The notes beneath the pieces were generated by a model, which saw only the letters and a program-made list of their open reading frames with translations, did no database searches and was not told where the DNA came from. From Parus major (Eukaryota > Chordata > Aves > Passeriformes > Paridae), in the NCBI RefSeq assembly GCF_001522545.3, contig NC_031774.1, forward strand, positions 51,986,269-52,050,268: DNA of 64,000 bases. Direction: 5' to 3'. Both the position numbers and the translations under genes were made by a program. Shown one piece after another: positions 1 through 10,683 of this stretch (position 1 is its first letter; each line of letters begins with the position of its first letter).

Positions 1-3000
1 GCTGACACGAATCCCTCCTCCCTCTCCATGTCAGAGCAACCACAGAAATGCACACCTCCCTCACTCAAATGCCAGGGGAGGGTGCCAGGGCAGCCTCAGG
101 GGCAGATGCCTCCTCCACCAGGATATCACAGTAAAGGTGTCAGCAGCCTCAGCTACAACCACTCCTCAAGAAGAAATACCAGGATAGGGATGCAGACCAT
201 GCTTGAATACAAGCCCTTCCTTTGATGAAGATTTAGGACATTCCTGTTAGGTTTGCACTCCTGGCTCATTACTCAGGCAAGTAGCATCTCTAATGCCAAA
301 AGAAACCCAAATCAGGAAAGCTCTCTGTGGCTAACTTAGTCCAGATATGGCCAACATAAATAGGGGAGAGGAAGACACCTCTATCAGTTGGAAATGATGT
401 TGTTGCAAGCTGACTCAAGTGATCAGAGTTAAAATGCCAATAGTCTTGAAAGCTGGATCCACCTCCTCTAGACCTCCAACCACTTACTGGCTGCTCTGCC
501 CCAGCTGCTGAGCAGTGACAGGGCCTTTGGAGCCAGCAAGTTCCTCCACAGCTTACTGACCTGCCACATCCCTGCACTCAGGGAGAAGAACTGGGCCCCC
601 TCATGACCTAGCTGATATTGCTCTGGCCTGCAAAGCAGAACCCAAACTTCCATTATTTTGCTGACCTCAAACTCTATAAAATTTTGGAAAGGGTCAGAGA
701 AATGTGGCAGGTGTGATTTCTTGGTCTTTTACATCACATTTTAATGAGGACCCCAAATCCTCTTCTGCTACCCCTTTTTGCCCATGACCCAACTTCTACA
801 AAATTATCCCACAGTGAACAGAAATAAAAGAGCTATTTCCTAGCACAGGAGGATGAAAAGCAATCAGTGACAAGCAGCTCAGGTCAGAGCACATGCCTCC
901 CCCAGCACAGCAGAGAGGTCAGCCACCCTAGAGACATCCTTCCCCATTCCCCTCCCCAAGCTGCTGCACACCCTGTCCCACATGGAAAAGCTGCTGGATA
1001 CTACCTGACCCTGATATTCCAGTCCAACCCCACACTGAGAGTTTTCTGACTCTCCCAAGCATCAACTCGAGCACCTCTGCTTGGGCTTTGTGTGCCCCAC
1101 CAGCTCCAGGAGATAGCCACACATTCCCAGCAGAAGGTGGCAAGGAGTGCCTGCTTACTCAGAAAGCTGCTTCCTGCCACCTGCACCCAAACCTGCTGCT
1201 TTTCTGTTCTGAAACATGCACAGCTGGAATTGCTTAGTGCAAATGAGATCAACTCATAGAAAAACCCACAGGAAAATTACTATCTTCCCTGTCTGGAAAT
1301 AAAGGTAATGAGAACAACTTTGAACAAAAATCTCGAATACCATTCAAGGAATAAGCATATTGAATTAATGGACTCCAGGAAGAACGTATTTACCCTCATG
1401 ACAATCTGCTTCTTGACACACCTTTAGCTGGTAATGAGAATAACAGCTCTTCAGCACCCTGAAAGAAGAAATTAAAACTGCACTTCAAAAGTAATCTCCT
1501 TATAAATTCTTCTTGTTGATAGTGTCTTCATTTTTACCATCCCAAACTGCAAGATTCTCCTACGGTCAGGGCCCACAGTGCTAATCTGGGGATGAGACAT
1601 TTGTCTGAGCCAAGTCCAAAGACCCTCTGAATATTTAAAAAGAGGCTTCAGTGGGTCTGAGACCCATCACTGAGCCAGTTCCCAATGCAGATTCCCAGAA
1701 CATCTATCATAGACACCCATGCATCCTTCAGGAATCACATAATTGAAGATGTGAGGAACCAGCCCCAGGTTCCCCCCGCATCCAGAACAGCATCCTCTGT
1801 TTTCAGACAGTCACAAACACTGCCTTTCCAGCCATGCCCAGAGCTGCATGTGTGTCTGTGTCTGTGTGTGTCTGTATGTCTGTGTCTGTGTGTAAGCCTT
1901 GAACCACACCAGGCACCCTGGTTCCTCCCAGGAGCCATATCCCTTTGCCTCCTGCATGAAAAGGTCATCGGATGCAGCATCAAGCTCACCTCCAGCTGCC
2001 CCAGACCAGCTCTAACAGCAGATTTCAAACTTTGCCTCCTCTCCCTTTCATACTGACATTGGAGGAGGTGAAGAAATACAGGGAAAGTTTCAGCACTCCA
2101 GGGCAAAATCTTGCACTGTTACAAATGTTCAGGCTCATGTGGCACCAGAGTTTCCATCCCATGAGCATGGTTATTTCTGGTCACTGGTTGTCAAGGAGCA
2201 AGGGGACCCAACCCTGGGGCAATCCCAGAGGGGAACCCTCCACGCAGCACAGCCAAAGGCTGGCGTGACATGAATCAATGTTTTCAAGAGAACGGAGACC
2301 ATGGGTTTGCCCATCAGGGCGGCCCCTCTGCTTCTGCTTCCTGTCTTGGCAGACATTGCTGAGGGTGATGTTTTTCCCTGATACCATGGATTTTTTAGAA
2401 AAAGAGTGCCAGGGAGGAAAGTGGCAGTGCCAGCAGATAGGTTGCCTGCCAAAAAGCACAGACCAGGAGAGGCATCTGTTCTCGAGCACTGTGCCAGCAC
2501 AACTGGGCACCTTGTTCCAGCACAAACCATGGCCCCAGAGCATGGGGGTTGTCCCCACACAGGACCTGAATAGCCCCTCCAAAAGTTGTGCAGCCACACA
2601 GGTGCTGAGTGTGGGCATCAGGAGCACATCATTCACACTCAGCTTTAAATTCCTAGACCATTTTTTTACATTTTGCATTAGACCAAAGCTATCAGATGTA
2701 AACCAGAAATTGTCCCAAGTCCAGTAACCAGGCTTTTGGATTTTCTACCTGCTCCACTCCCTGCCCCACAGCAGCTTCCCTGCAGGGAAGGGGGAAGAGG
2801 TAGGCTCTGCAGGACCACAATATTTTGATTTTCTGCCTGCAGGGCAACTGCTTCAACCCAGATCTCATCCAGATGTGTACAGAAGATGCTTCCCATTGAA
2901 GCTATATAAGCAAGGGACAGCACAGCACTCATAGCCCTCACAGCCCCTCTGCAAAGGCCCCCCATAGCCACTGCTGTCACCCAGGCATCCCCTGGCTGCC

Positions 3001-3116
3001 CCTGCAGCCAGCCCCTGCTGTGGCAGCATGCTTCTCCAGATAACAGGCTCACCACACTCCATGGCCAGGGATGCCAGTGGCTAGAAATCAGGAACAGAAA
3101 TAAGGAAAACAAGTCA
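1..3116. other. Intergenic DNA upstream of TNFAIP2
   Basis: I see no supported gene here. Open frames on both strands are short or overlap in all frames, have no recognisable domain, and lack consistent splice sites. The one clear structure is a TG/TC-rich microsatellite near 1850. If synteny resembles mammals, where EXOC3L4 lies upstream of TNFAIP2, that gene would have to lie left of the window. That is inference only. Confidence 0.6.
1847..1893. repeat. TG/TC-rich microsatellite
   Basis: An imperfect dinucleotide tract of alternating TG and TC steps. It creates spurious open frames on both strands (a Cys/Val/Leu-rich run on plus, a His/Thr/Arg-rich run on minus). Confidence 0.85.
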
Positions 3117-3445
3117 TATAATCATGGAATAGTTTGGGTTAGAAGAGAGCTTTAAAGGTCATCTGGTTCAACCTCCCTGCAATGAGCAGGGACATCTTCA
3201 GCTACATCAGGTTGCTCAAAGTCCTGTCCAACCTGACCTATCCAGGGAGGGAGAAACTCACCTCTCTGGGCAACCTGTTCCAGGGTTTTACCACCCTCAT
3301 CATAAATCATGTCTTCCTTTTCTACAATCTAAATTGACCTCTCTTCAGTTCCAAACCATTACCCCTTGTCCTATTGCAGCAGGCCCTGTTAAAACCTTTG
3401 TCTCCATCTTTCTTATAGCACTTTCTTATAGTACTTCTTCAAGTA
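3117..3445 (-). mobile_element. CR1 LINE fragment, 3' end
   Basis: The plus strand starts with a degenerate copy of the CR1 3' terminal repeat (ATCATGGAATAG) followed by the hallmark run 'tttgggtt..gaa..ttaaaggtcatctggttcaacc'-type sequence, then the 'ctctgggcaacctgttccag' and 'ccattaccccttgtcct' blocks. These blocks read as the reverse complement of the CR1 3' UTR and ORF2 end, so the element is inserted on the minus strand. It is 5'-truncated, as most avian CR1 copies are. Considerable divergence suggests an old insertion. Confidence 0.88.
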
Positions 3446-3964
3446 GTGAAAGGCTCAAGAAGGTCTTCCACCCACAAAAAAACAGAGTTTGAGAGTCTTT
3501 GGGGTAAGGAAGGAAGCCTGTCTCTTCCAGTCTCTAGGCAGGAAGTCCATCCCCACTCTGAAGGTGCTGGAGGGTATTCATGTCCCCTGGGAGTGCCGTG
3601 AGCCCTGCTCTGGGGAAGGCACGATGCAGGACCCAGATAGAGAGCTGGGCTTTCAGACATGCACCTCACCCCCAACAGCCTGCTGGTGGCAGTGCCCTGT
3701 TGCCCTGAGAATCAGGCCTTTCGATATTTGTTTTCATAATTTCTAGCCATTTTCCCAGGAAAGTAACTATAAACATAGGTATTTATACATTCCATTAAAG
3801 ATACACCTTTTGATGGACGTCTCTCACTGCCAGTGTGGTTGGGAAGGTGGTAACCTGACTATCCAACCCCTGGTCATTGTCAAAAACCTATAAATACTGA
3901 AAGAACAAATAAATTTATCTTCTCTTTCACCACACTTTGAGCTGCGTCCATATGAATCAGACAG

Positions 3965-3987
3965 TGTCAGACACTTTGTGTCTGACA
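3965..3987. repeat. Short perfect inverted repeat (10-bp arms, 3-nt loop)
   Basis: Arms TGTCAGACAC (3965-3974) and GTGTCTGACA (3978-3987) are perfectly complementary around TTT. It lies just left of the next CR1 fragment. No function is evident. It could be a small hairpin or chance. Confidence 0.6.
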
Positions 3988-4021
3988 GTGACAGTGCCCT
4001 GCTCAGAAAGCAAAACTTTAA

Positions 4022-4715
4022 AGAATCATGGAATATCCTGAACTGGAAATGACCTACAGGGACTAGGAAGTCCAACACACATTTCTGCACTGGAGAACCT
4101 CAAAAGTTACACCATGTCTCTGAGAGCATTATCCAAATGCTTCTTGATCTCTGACAGACTTGATGTCATGACCACTGCTCTGGGGAGCCTGTTCCAGTGC
4201 CCAGCCACCCTCTGGGTGAAGAGCCTTTTCCTGCTATCCAACCTAAACCTCCCCTGACACAGCTTAAGTCCTGTCACTGGTCACCACTGGGAAGAGACCA
4301 GTGCCTGCCTTATCTTTTCCCCTTTGTGAAGGGGCTGTAGGCTGTGATGAGGGCTCCCCAAGTCTTGACTTCTCCAGGCTGAACGAGTCAAGTGACCTCA
4401 ATTGCTCCTCTGTATGGCTTCCCCTCCAGACCCTTCACCATCTTTGTTGCTCTACTTTGGACGCTGTCTAAGAGCTTTATGTGTTCCTTACATTGTGGTG
4501 CCCCAGGCTGCCCACAGAACTGGAGGTGAGGCTGCCCCAGCTCAGAGCAGAGCAGGACAATCCCCTTCCTTGCCCGGCTGGTGATGCTGGGCCTGATGCC
4601 CCCAGGACAGGATTATCCCTCCTGGCTGCCAGGGCATGGCTGGCTCACGTTCAACTTGCCATCGAGCAAGAGCCCCAGGTCCCTTTCCTCACACCCCAGG
4701 CTGTTTGCACACCCA
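4022..4715 (-). mobile_element. CR1 LINE fragment abutting the TNFAIP2 promoter
   Basis: A second minus-strand CR1, longer than the first (about 0.7 kb). From left to right the plus strand shows the AATCATGGAATA terminal repeat, the 'gagcctgttccagtgccc' block, the 'cttctccaggctgaac' block, the 'catctttgttgctctactttgga' block and the 'ccaggctgcccacagaactgg' block. This is the normal order of a CR1 3' half read in reverse complement. The recognisable similarity fades near 4715, within about 60-100 bp of the GC-rich promoter island. The left end of open frames such as 4481-5041 comes from this repeat. Confidence 0.88.
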
Positions 4716-4958
4716 GAGATGACCGCCGCAGGTGCAGAACATGGCATTTTTGGGGGCACCGGCTCTATCCCAGGCGGCTCGTGTCCAAGCCATCACCCAG
4801 CCAAGCCCTCGGGCAGCGAGCCCAGGGTGCCGCATTCACCGGTCTGTCGCGACAGGGCGCCGGGGCTCAGCTCCTCCGGACCCTCGGGACTCCGAGAACT
4901 CGGCTGCCGGTCGCTGAGGGGATTTCTCGGTTCTCTCCGCTCGCGGGGAGGTGGGACT

Positions 4959-4968
4959 GGAGTTTCCC
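4959..4968 (-). promoter_or_regulatory. TNFAIP2: NF-kappaB consensus site
   Basis: The plus strand reads GGAGTTTCCC. On the minus strand this is GGGAAACTCC, which matches the GGGRNWYYCC consensus at all ten positions. It sits about 33 bp upstream of the TATA-like box. A second kappaB-like sequence with one mismatch lies at 4919-4928, overlapping an IRF-like stretch on the minus strand. Match to consensus is seen; binding is inferred. Confidence 0.65.
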
Positions 4969-5000
4969 AGCAGCCGGGTCCCGCCCCCGCCCTCCTCCCC

Positions 5001-5006
5001 TTATAG
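5001..5006 (+). promoter_or_regulatory. TNFAIP2: TATA-like box
   Basis: TTATAG in an otherwise GC-only context. A start site about 25-30 bp downstream (near 5030) would give a first exon of roughly 65 nt ending at the GTAAGT donor at 5095. Confidence 0.45.
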
Positions 5007-5029
5007 CCGGGCTGCCCCCGCCCGGGCCA

Positions 5030-5094
5030 GGGACCGTCTGACAGTGCCGGTGCCAGGGTCGCTGTCCCTCATCCAGCCCCGGAGCCGCCGCAGG
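5030..5094 (+). other. TNFAIP2: TNFAIP2 non-coding first exon (predicted)
   Basis: A GC-rich leader ending in CAGG followed by a strong GTAAGT donor at 5095-5100. There is no ATG in it, so it is 5' UTR. The partner acceptor is the AG at 10333-10334, with the start codon only 12 nt into the next exon. The 5' boundary is a guess from the TATA-like box; the 3' boundary is well supported. Confidence 0.55.
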
Positions 5095-7838
5095 GTAAGT
5101 CAGTCCGAGCTCCGTGCCCAGCGCCGCCCGCCCGGAGCTCGGCTCTTTCCCCTTCCCCTCGGGCCGGCGCCTCCCGCTTCTCCCGAGCCGCTGCCCCGCT
5201 CCGGGCTCACTCGCTGGGGAGCTCGGGGCTCTCTGCTGGCTCCGAGAGCGGGGACAGAGTGGCAGATGCTGGACGCTGGGTTGTCGGACTCAGGGACAGG
5301 TTTCATTTAATAATTTCATTGTAGTTATCAGGATGGGCAATAAGTCAGACCGCTGGCAGAGGGACAGCAGCTCCAGGCATACCCCAGGGCTGGGTACCAG
5401 AAGGATATGTGCCTGATAATTCCATTGTGACATCTGGGTCTGATTTCTGCTGCTTTTCCCCTAATTTTCAGGGCACAGGCTTAAGCAGTGACTACTGCAA
5501 ACCATTCCCCTCCTTCCAACCCCTCTGCCTTCCAACACCTTTCTCAAAATCCTGATGTAGGTATTGGGCACCAAAGCATCCTAAACCCAGATGTGGCACT
5601 GGGTTCCAGATCCAGCATGGCACTTCTGCCCTCTCCTCTTTGTCTCTTTTTAAAGGAAGCGGTTTTCCCCAAAACCACGGGAATGTAATTCCATTGTGAT
5701 TCACTCTGTTTGGCTGCACTGAAAAAACATCATTTCAGAGCCCAGACCCTGGATGGCCCTGGGCAGCCCCTGTGACTTGCACCCTGCTGGGGTTACTGTG
5801 CCGAGCTGGCACATTTCTGCATTGCTGTGCTTGCTCCTTTGTGACTGCTTTTTCCTAGTCAATGATGTCCCACAGTCCGTAAGACTTGCCTTTTCCCAGA
5901 GCACTGAAAAGCCTGTAGAAATTTCCTTCTGTCTTTGTGCAGCAGCCCCATATCTACTTCATCAGCTCCTCAGCACAAATTGAAAAATTCAGCCCCAGGG
6001 TTATGATCCTCGGTGTGTTCAAAGTAGAATTTCTTTTTGAGGCTGCTGCAAAGTGAGGAAAAGACTTTCTGTGACTGGAGCATATGGCTGGTCTAGAAGC
6101 CATGGTGTCTCTCTTTGACACCCAAGTTCAGAGCAGAAAACCTGAAGAAACACTCATTCTCCAAAGCATCAGCTGCCTGACCCACCAAGGGACTTTGAGG
6201 CTTTCCAGCTCTGATAAAGCAAATGACAAGGGAGCAGAGAGCTCAGGTGTGGGTTTGCTTCATTCACCCTCCCTAAAAAAAGATGCCTGGAAAGCCAAAG
6301 AACTTGAAAGTGATGAGAAAAGCTCACCAGGGAACTTGTTTGTCTTCTCAATCACTGTTAGCTCTAGCAGTGAACTTTGCAAACTCCGGGCCTTAAAGAA
6401 GGATTTGGCTTTGGAACTGTATTATGAAAACAAAACTCTAGACAGCAGCAGCTGGTTGTTCTTTCAGCAGCAACAGTTCAAAATCATGCCGCTCAGATTT
6501 GAATCAAGAAGGAAAAATGAGGGTACTACGTGCATTTTCTCTGCTTTTTCCCAATAATAGTGTATATATATAATTTTCTCTTTCTCTGCCTCTTGCCAGG
6601 CAGAGCAAAGTGGGAGCCCCCAGATTAGTGGTGTCTGCACTCAGTACTTAACCCAGATAACAAAAATGGTAGGAAAAAAACCCCTCACCACCTAGGAGGG
6701 CTCCCAGCTTGCGGAGGTTGGGTCTGGCATCTCTGTGAACTCTGCTATGATCAATTAGCAGTTTGTTTCGGCATCTGCACATGGTCTGAAGTACACTAAA
6801 CTCAAACTGTCTGCTCCACTCTACTGCTTCAAAGATGGCTTGGCCCTGTACAATTTTCTTGTGTGGGCAGGGATAACTACTCCTCCACAGGGAACGGATG
6901 GGGAGAGACATGTCCGATGCAAATGCAGAGAATGAACTTGGCTAGATTACTCTGGATTTCTGAGAGGCTGTGGGAGAGTGGAGGATATCCACTAAAATGG
7001 GATATAAATCCTCATGACCTAGGATGTCAGCAGGCTGGAGAGGACCAAAAATCCAAACAAAGGCTTGTTAATACTGGCAGCAGCTCAGGAAAAAGAAGTC
7101 AAGAAAAAGTTCAGCAAAAAAATTCAGAATAGGGATAATTAATAAATCTCTTCCCATGCGTGCTCTCTGGCACACCATGAGCTGCCCCTCACCAATGAAA
7201 TCATTCTGTATGAAAGCTGTTTACTTTGAGGAGGAAAAGGAGAAAATGGGAAGCCACAGTGCCCAGAGTCTGAGCTGGGTCCTTCTGTGCCTTGGCTCTG
7301 CTCCAGGAGTTTCCCTTTCCCAGGAAAGCTCCAGCTCTGAGGTAGGCGCTGTGATCAGCAGAGAGCTTGCCGTGTTGCACTACAGCTACACCAGCAATCA
7401 CAGCACCGCGGTCCCAGGATGTCTGGACAGGGTGGCAGAGGATGCTCTGTGAGCTGTGCTGCTCTTCTGGTTCAAAACCAGAAGGTGAATATGCTATGTC
7501 AGAAATAATTGGAGTTAAAACCTCCCCTGGCACATTGCCACATAACAATAATGAGGATGACGATGATAACAGCAAATTAGTAGTAACACTGAGTTGGGAA
7601 CAATGTCAACTCTTGACCTCAAATCATTACATTTCCCAAGACTTGAATTTGAGTTCTGTGGCTGGGAAATTATTTAGCATTACTCCTTCTAAAAAAGTTA
7701 GGAGTCTGCTGGAGTTTTATCAAGCTGTGATTTGTGAGAAGAGCACAGGCACAGAGGAGCAGCCAGTGGCCATCCAAGCCAGAACAAACCTCCTGACATG
7801 TCCTGTCTGCTGCATTGGGCAGGAACACATGCTCATAG

Positions 7839-7876
7839 AGGCAGGAGATGCAGTGTTAGCACAGCATCTCCTGCCT
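7839..7876. repeat. Perfect inverted repeat in intron 1 (13-bp arms, 12-nt loop)
   Basis: Arms AGGCAGGAGATGC (7839-7851) and GCATCTCCTGCCT (7864-7876) pair without mismatch around a 12-nt loop. Transcribed with the intron it would fold into a stable GC-rich hairpin. The stem does not obviously extend outward, so it is shorter than a typical microRNA precursor. Confidence 0.7.
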
Positions 7877-8910
7877 GTGCCCCCTAGATGTAACCAGGAC
7901 CACCTCCTTTTAGCTATTTCTTGTAGAAAGTGTTGGCATTTTTTTCTTTAAGTTTCTGAAAAGCATTTCTTACAGTAAGAGGTAAGAGCTTGGCTATCTA
8001 ACAATAAAGAGGAGATGGACAGAGAATGTTTGGTACCCCCTGACATTAAGACTGGGGCTGCATTCTAAGGTAGAAGTGGGAGCTGGGATTTACTGGTATT
8101 TCTTGCTGCAGATAAACAGGCCACCCAGCAGTGGCACATGATAATCACTGGGCAAGAGTTCAAGCTGGCCAAATGTGAGTGAGCATGACAGCTTTTGTAT
8201 TGACACCCTTACCTAGGCACTTGAGGCTGGCTTTTTTTGAGCATTACTAGGACAAAGTTCTAACAGATGTTAAAAACTCAGCTTTTAACCAGCTTAATCA
8301 TTCCCCTACGGACTCTTGTATGTGTAGTGTCACTTCAGTGCTTTTCAAAGATACATTGTATTCATCTTGGCATTGAAGAAGAACCAAAACTGTTTGAAGT
8401 CCACCTTTATGATCAGCATTCATCAAAATGAAAGCCTTTTGGAAAGGAAAAAGTAGAAAAGTTTCTTTGTTAGAAAACATGCAAACAAAAAAATAAAAAC
8501 CAATAATGCTTTGTTTGAAATAATAGGAGAGAGAGAAAGGACTCAGCTGAGTTCAAGTCTGTGCTTGAACAAGCAGGAAGGAAGGGATTTGACAGAATTA
8601 ATCTAAACACAATGTTGTATTGGGAAATGCAGGTTACGAAAAGAGCCCTACAAAAATTAAGAAAGTCCAAATCACTAACAGAGCATGCCTGTTGCCATTT
8701 TCTTTGATTGGTTGGTTGTTTTTCTGGGTATTTCTGTAGTGTAAATGTAAAAAAAAGGAGCTATTTTCCTCTGCTTTCAGGATTCCAGTGGGGCATCCTT
8801 ACTAGCATAGCGAGTGAACTGCAGGGAGTTTCCTTTCCCCTCCTGTCCTCAGTACATGTGCTAGGGAGAAGTAGGTGCACAGATTTGGCCATGGCACAGC
8901 TGCTGGGTAG

Positions 8911-9047
8911 CATGGAGTAGCTCACTCAGTTAAGACTATGGTGCTAGTAATGCTTTGGTTGTGGGTTCATTCCCTGTATGGGCCATTCATTTCAGAGTTG
9001 GAATTGGTGATCCTTGTGGGTCCTTTCCAGCTCAGACTATTCTGTAA
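8911..9047 (+). mobile_element. tRNA-derived SINE with CR1-like tail (TguSINE1-like)
   Basis: The 5' part resembles a decayed tRNA-Ile: 'tagctca.tcagttaaga..atggtgctagtaatgc' (A-box region and anticodon arm), then 'ggttgtgggttcattcc' (T-arm and B box). The 3' part ('tgatccttgtgggtcctttcc.gctcag..tattctgt') is the CR1 3' end in plus orientation. A tRNA-Ile head joined to a CR1 tail is the structure of TguSINE1, mobilised by CR1 machinery and described from zebra finch. This supports a passerine source. Family assignment is from memory of its structure, not a search. Confidence 0.75.
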
Positions 9048-9645
9048 CTCCTGTCAGCTGAGCTCTGGTGCTCAGGCCCCCTTTCCTTGCTCAGGCAAGC
9101 AGAACTCCTTCCCAAATGAGTTTTCTTATTTGTTGTGTTTAGAAAGTAGTAGCATTACTAATCCTGAGCACAGCCTGTCATCCAAAGCAGGGAGAAGGAA
9201 AGCTCTCAGCAAGGCCAGGCTCTCACAGCTCTCTGTACCACTCAGCTGCTGTCACTAACTTGATCCTTCAAAGTTCTCCAAGCTACCAGGAGCCAGCAAG
9301 AGGAAATACAATTAGAATGAAAAGCCACAGTCTTCCAACCAGTTTTCCCAGGAATAAGTATCATGTTTTGTATCAGCATGACACATATCAACATTATAAA
9401 TTTAACAAGGGTATTTGAAGATTTGAAGGCCACATTGTGGCCTTATAACTAAGACAAACTCTTCCTTTATTTAAAGTCTAATTCTTCTGCTGTTACTCAG
9501 TACAAGTAAACCAAAACTTCCCTGACAGTTCTTCATACAGATGTGCTTCAGTCTCCTAGAAAGTCACTTTAAATAAAGTGTTATTAGAATAAGGATTGGA
9601 AACTATGAGTCACTTTATTTATTTACAGTAATTGAACAAATAATG

Positions 9646-9666
9646 AATAATAATAATAATAATAAT
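9646..9666. repeat. (AAT)n microsatellite
   Basis: About seven AAT units within a very AT-rich stretch of intron 1 (roughly 9600-9800). Confidence 0.85.
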
Positions 9667-10346
9667 TATAATCATTATAAATATGGTTATAGTTATGCAA
9701 ATAAATATGTTGCAATGTATTGAATTATAGAGGAAAATAATTCTAAATATGGTTTCTGAAAAGCAGTTGTAACAATAACAAGTTTCTGTTAATTATTTGT
9801 ATTGTAGGAGTGTTGGTGGTAAGGCAGGACTCTGGCAGGATCATGTCTGTTTAAACAAGGTTAAACTACCCTGATCCTCTTGTTCCCACTTACCCTGAGC
9901 ACAGATCAGGAAAAAAGGCTCTGAGCAATGTGGGAATTGATCCAGATGCCATATCAGAGTATGAGAGTTTTGTGGTTGCTTTGAAGGCACAGGACACTTA
10001 TCCCATCCACGTCATTCATGTGCTCGTCCATGCTCATGTCCATAGACGCACAGCATCCCATGGGAGAGCCTGACAAGCTCAAGGTCTCAAATCAGGACAT
10101 CTGAATCACCCTCAAAATGGCTCTTTGATTTTCTCTAAGTTAGACCAGAGAGCTTGCTCTGTTCTCTGCATTACCTGGGATGGTGTTGCTCAGGAATTCT
10201 CCTGTGCTCATACCAGACATGTAGCATTCTCAATGTTGCCCACACATATGCCTTGCCACACTTTCTCTGTGGTATTTTTCTTCCTAACTGTTATAATCTT
10301 ATCTTTTTTTTTTTTTCCCCTCTGAAATTTACAGGTTAGAAGAAAA

Positions 10347-10683
10347 ATGATGAAAATGTTACCTTTTTTCCAAAGTGGTCCTTTTGGAATGCGCAGTGGA
10401 TCACAAGGTTGCATTGATGCAAACAGGCCATTTGAAAACACTTCAGCATCAGTAGCTGAGCAAGTCCCTGCCTGTCCTGAACCTTCTGCAGATGAGATCT
10501 GGTCCAGAGACCAGGAGAAGATAGAAGTGCTGGGGGCAGCCTGCAGAGCTTCACGTGCCTCTTCCATCACGAGCAATGAGAGTTGCATCTCTGCTGGGGA
10601 CAGCCCTGAGAAGGGGAACAAAGGAATAAAGGGAATGCTTAAAAGTGCATTTAAAATAGTTAAAAAAACCAAGCCACCCAGTG
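10347..10683 (+). CDS. TNFAIP2: TNFAIP2 coding exon 1 (exon 2 of transcript), residues 1-112
   Basis: The acceptor AG is at 10333-10334 and the donor GTAAGT at 10684. The exon ends in phase 1. It encodes the poorly conserved N-terminus, rich in Ser, Ala and Glu, and ends in a polybasic segment (residues 89-109: 8 lysines, no acidic residues). In mammalian M-Sec the equivalent lysine-rich region mediates plasma-membrane phosphoinositide contact. Confidence 0.9.

Larger units (their letters stand above)
4780..5290 (+). promoter_or_regulatory. TNFAIP2: CpG island / TNFAIP2 promoter region
   Basis: CpG dinucleotides, rare in most of the window, become dense here and fade again after about 5290. 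The island contains a kappaB site, a TATA-like element and a splice donor (GTAAGT at 5095) ending a short GC-rich leader. It is the only island upstream of the TNFAIP2 coding exons on the plus strand. Family knowledge: TNFAIP2 was isolated as a TNF-induced endothelial gene, so an NF-kappaB-responsive promoter is expected. The exact transcription start is inferred. Confidence 0.75.
5095..10334 (+). other. TNFAIP2: TNFAIP2 intron 1
   Basis: A 5.2-kb first intron, GT-AG, with a T-rich tract before the acceptor. It holds a tRNA-derived SINE (about 8911-9047), an AAT microsatellite (9646-9666) and a short perfect hairpin (7839-7876). The longer open frames in it (6084-6557 and 7367-7951) show no family resemblance. 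I treat them as chance. Confidence 0.65.

Noticed and set aside
4481..5041. 186-residue plus-strand open frame across the promoter
   Set aside because: It runs from a CR1 fragment into GC-rich promoter sequence. Its Pro/Arg/Ala-rich composition is a by-product of CpG-rich DNA.
6084..6557. 157-residue plus-strand open frame in intron 1
   Set aside because: No recognisable domain, no splice signals consistent with TNFAIP2 phases, and it lies upstream of the well-supported first coding exon.
7367..7951. 194-residue plus-strand open frame in intron 1
   Set aside because: Composition and motifs look random. It contains the hairpin repeat and has no family resemblance.
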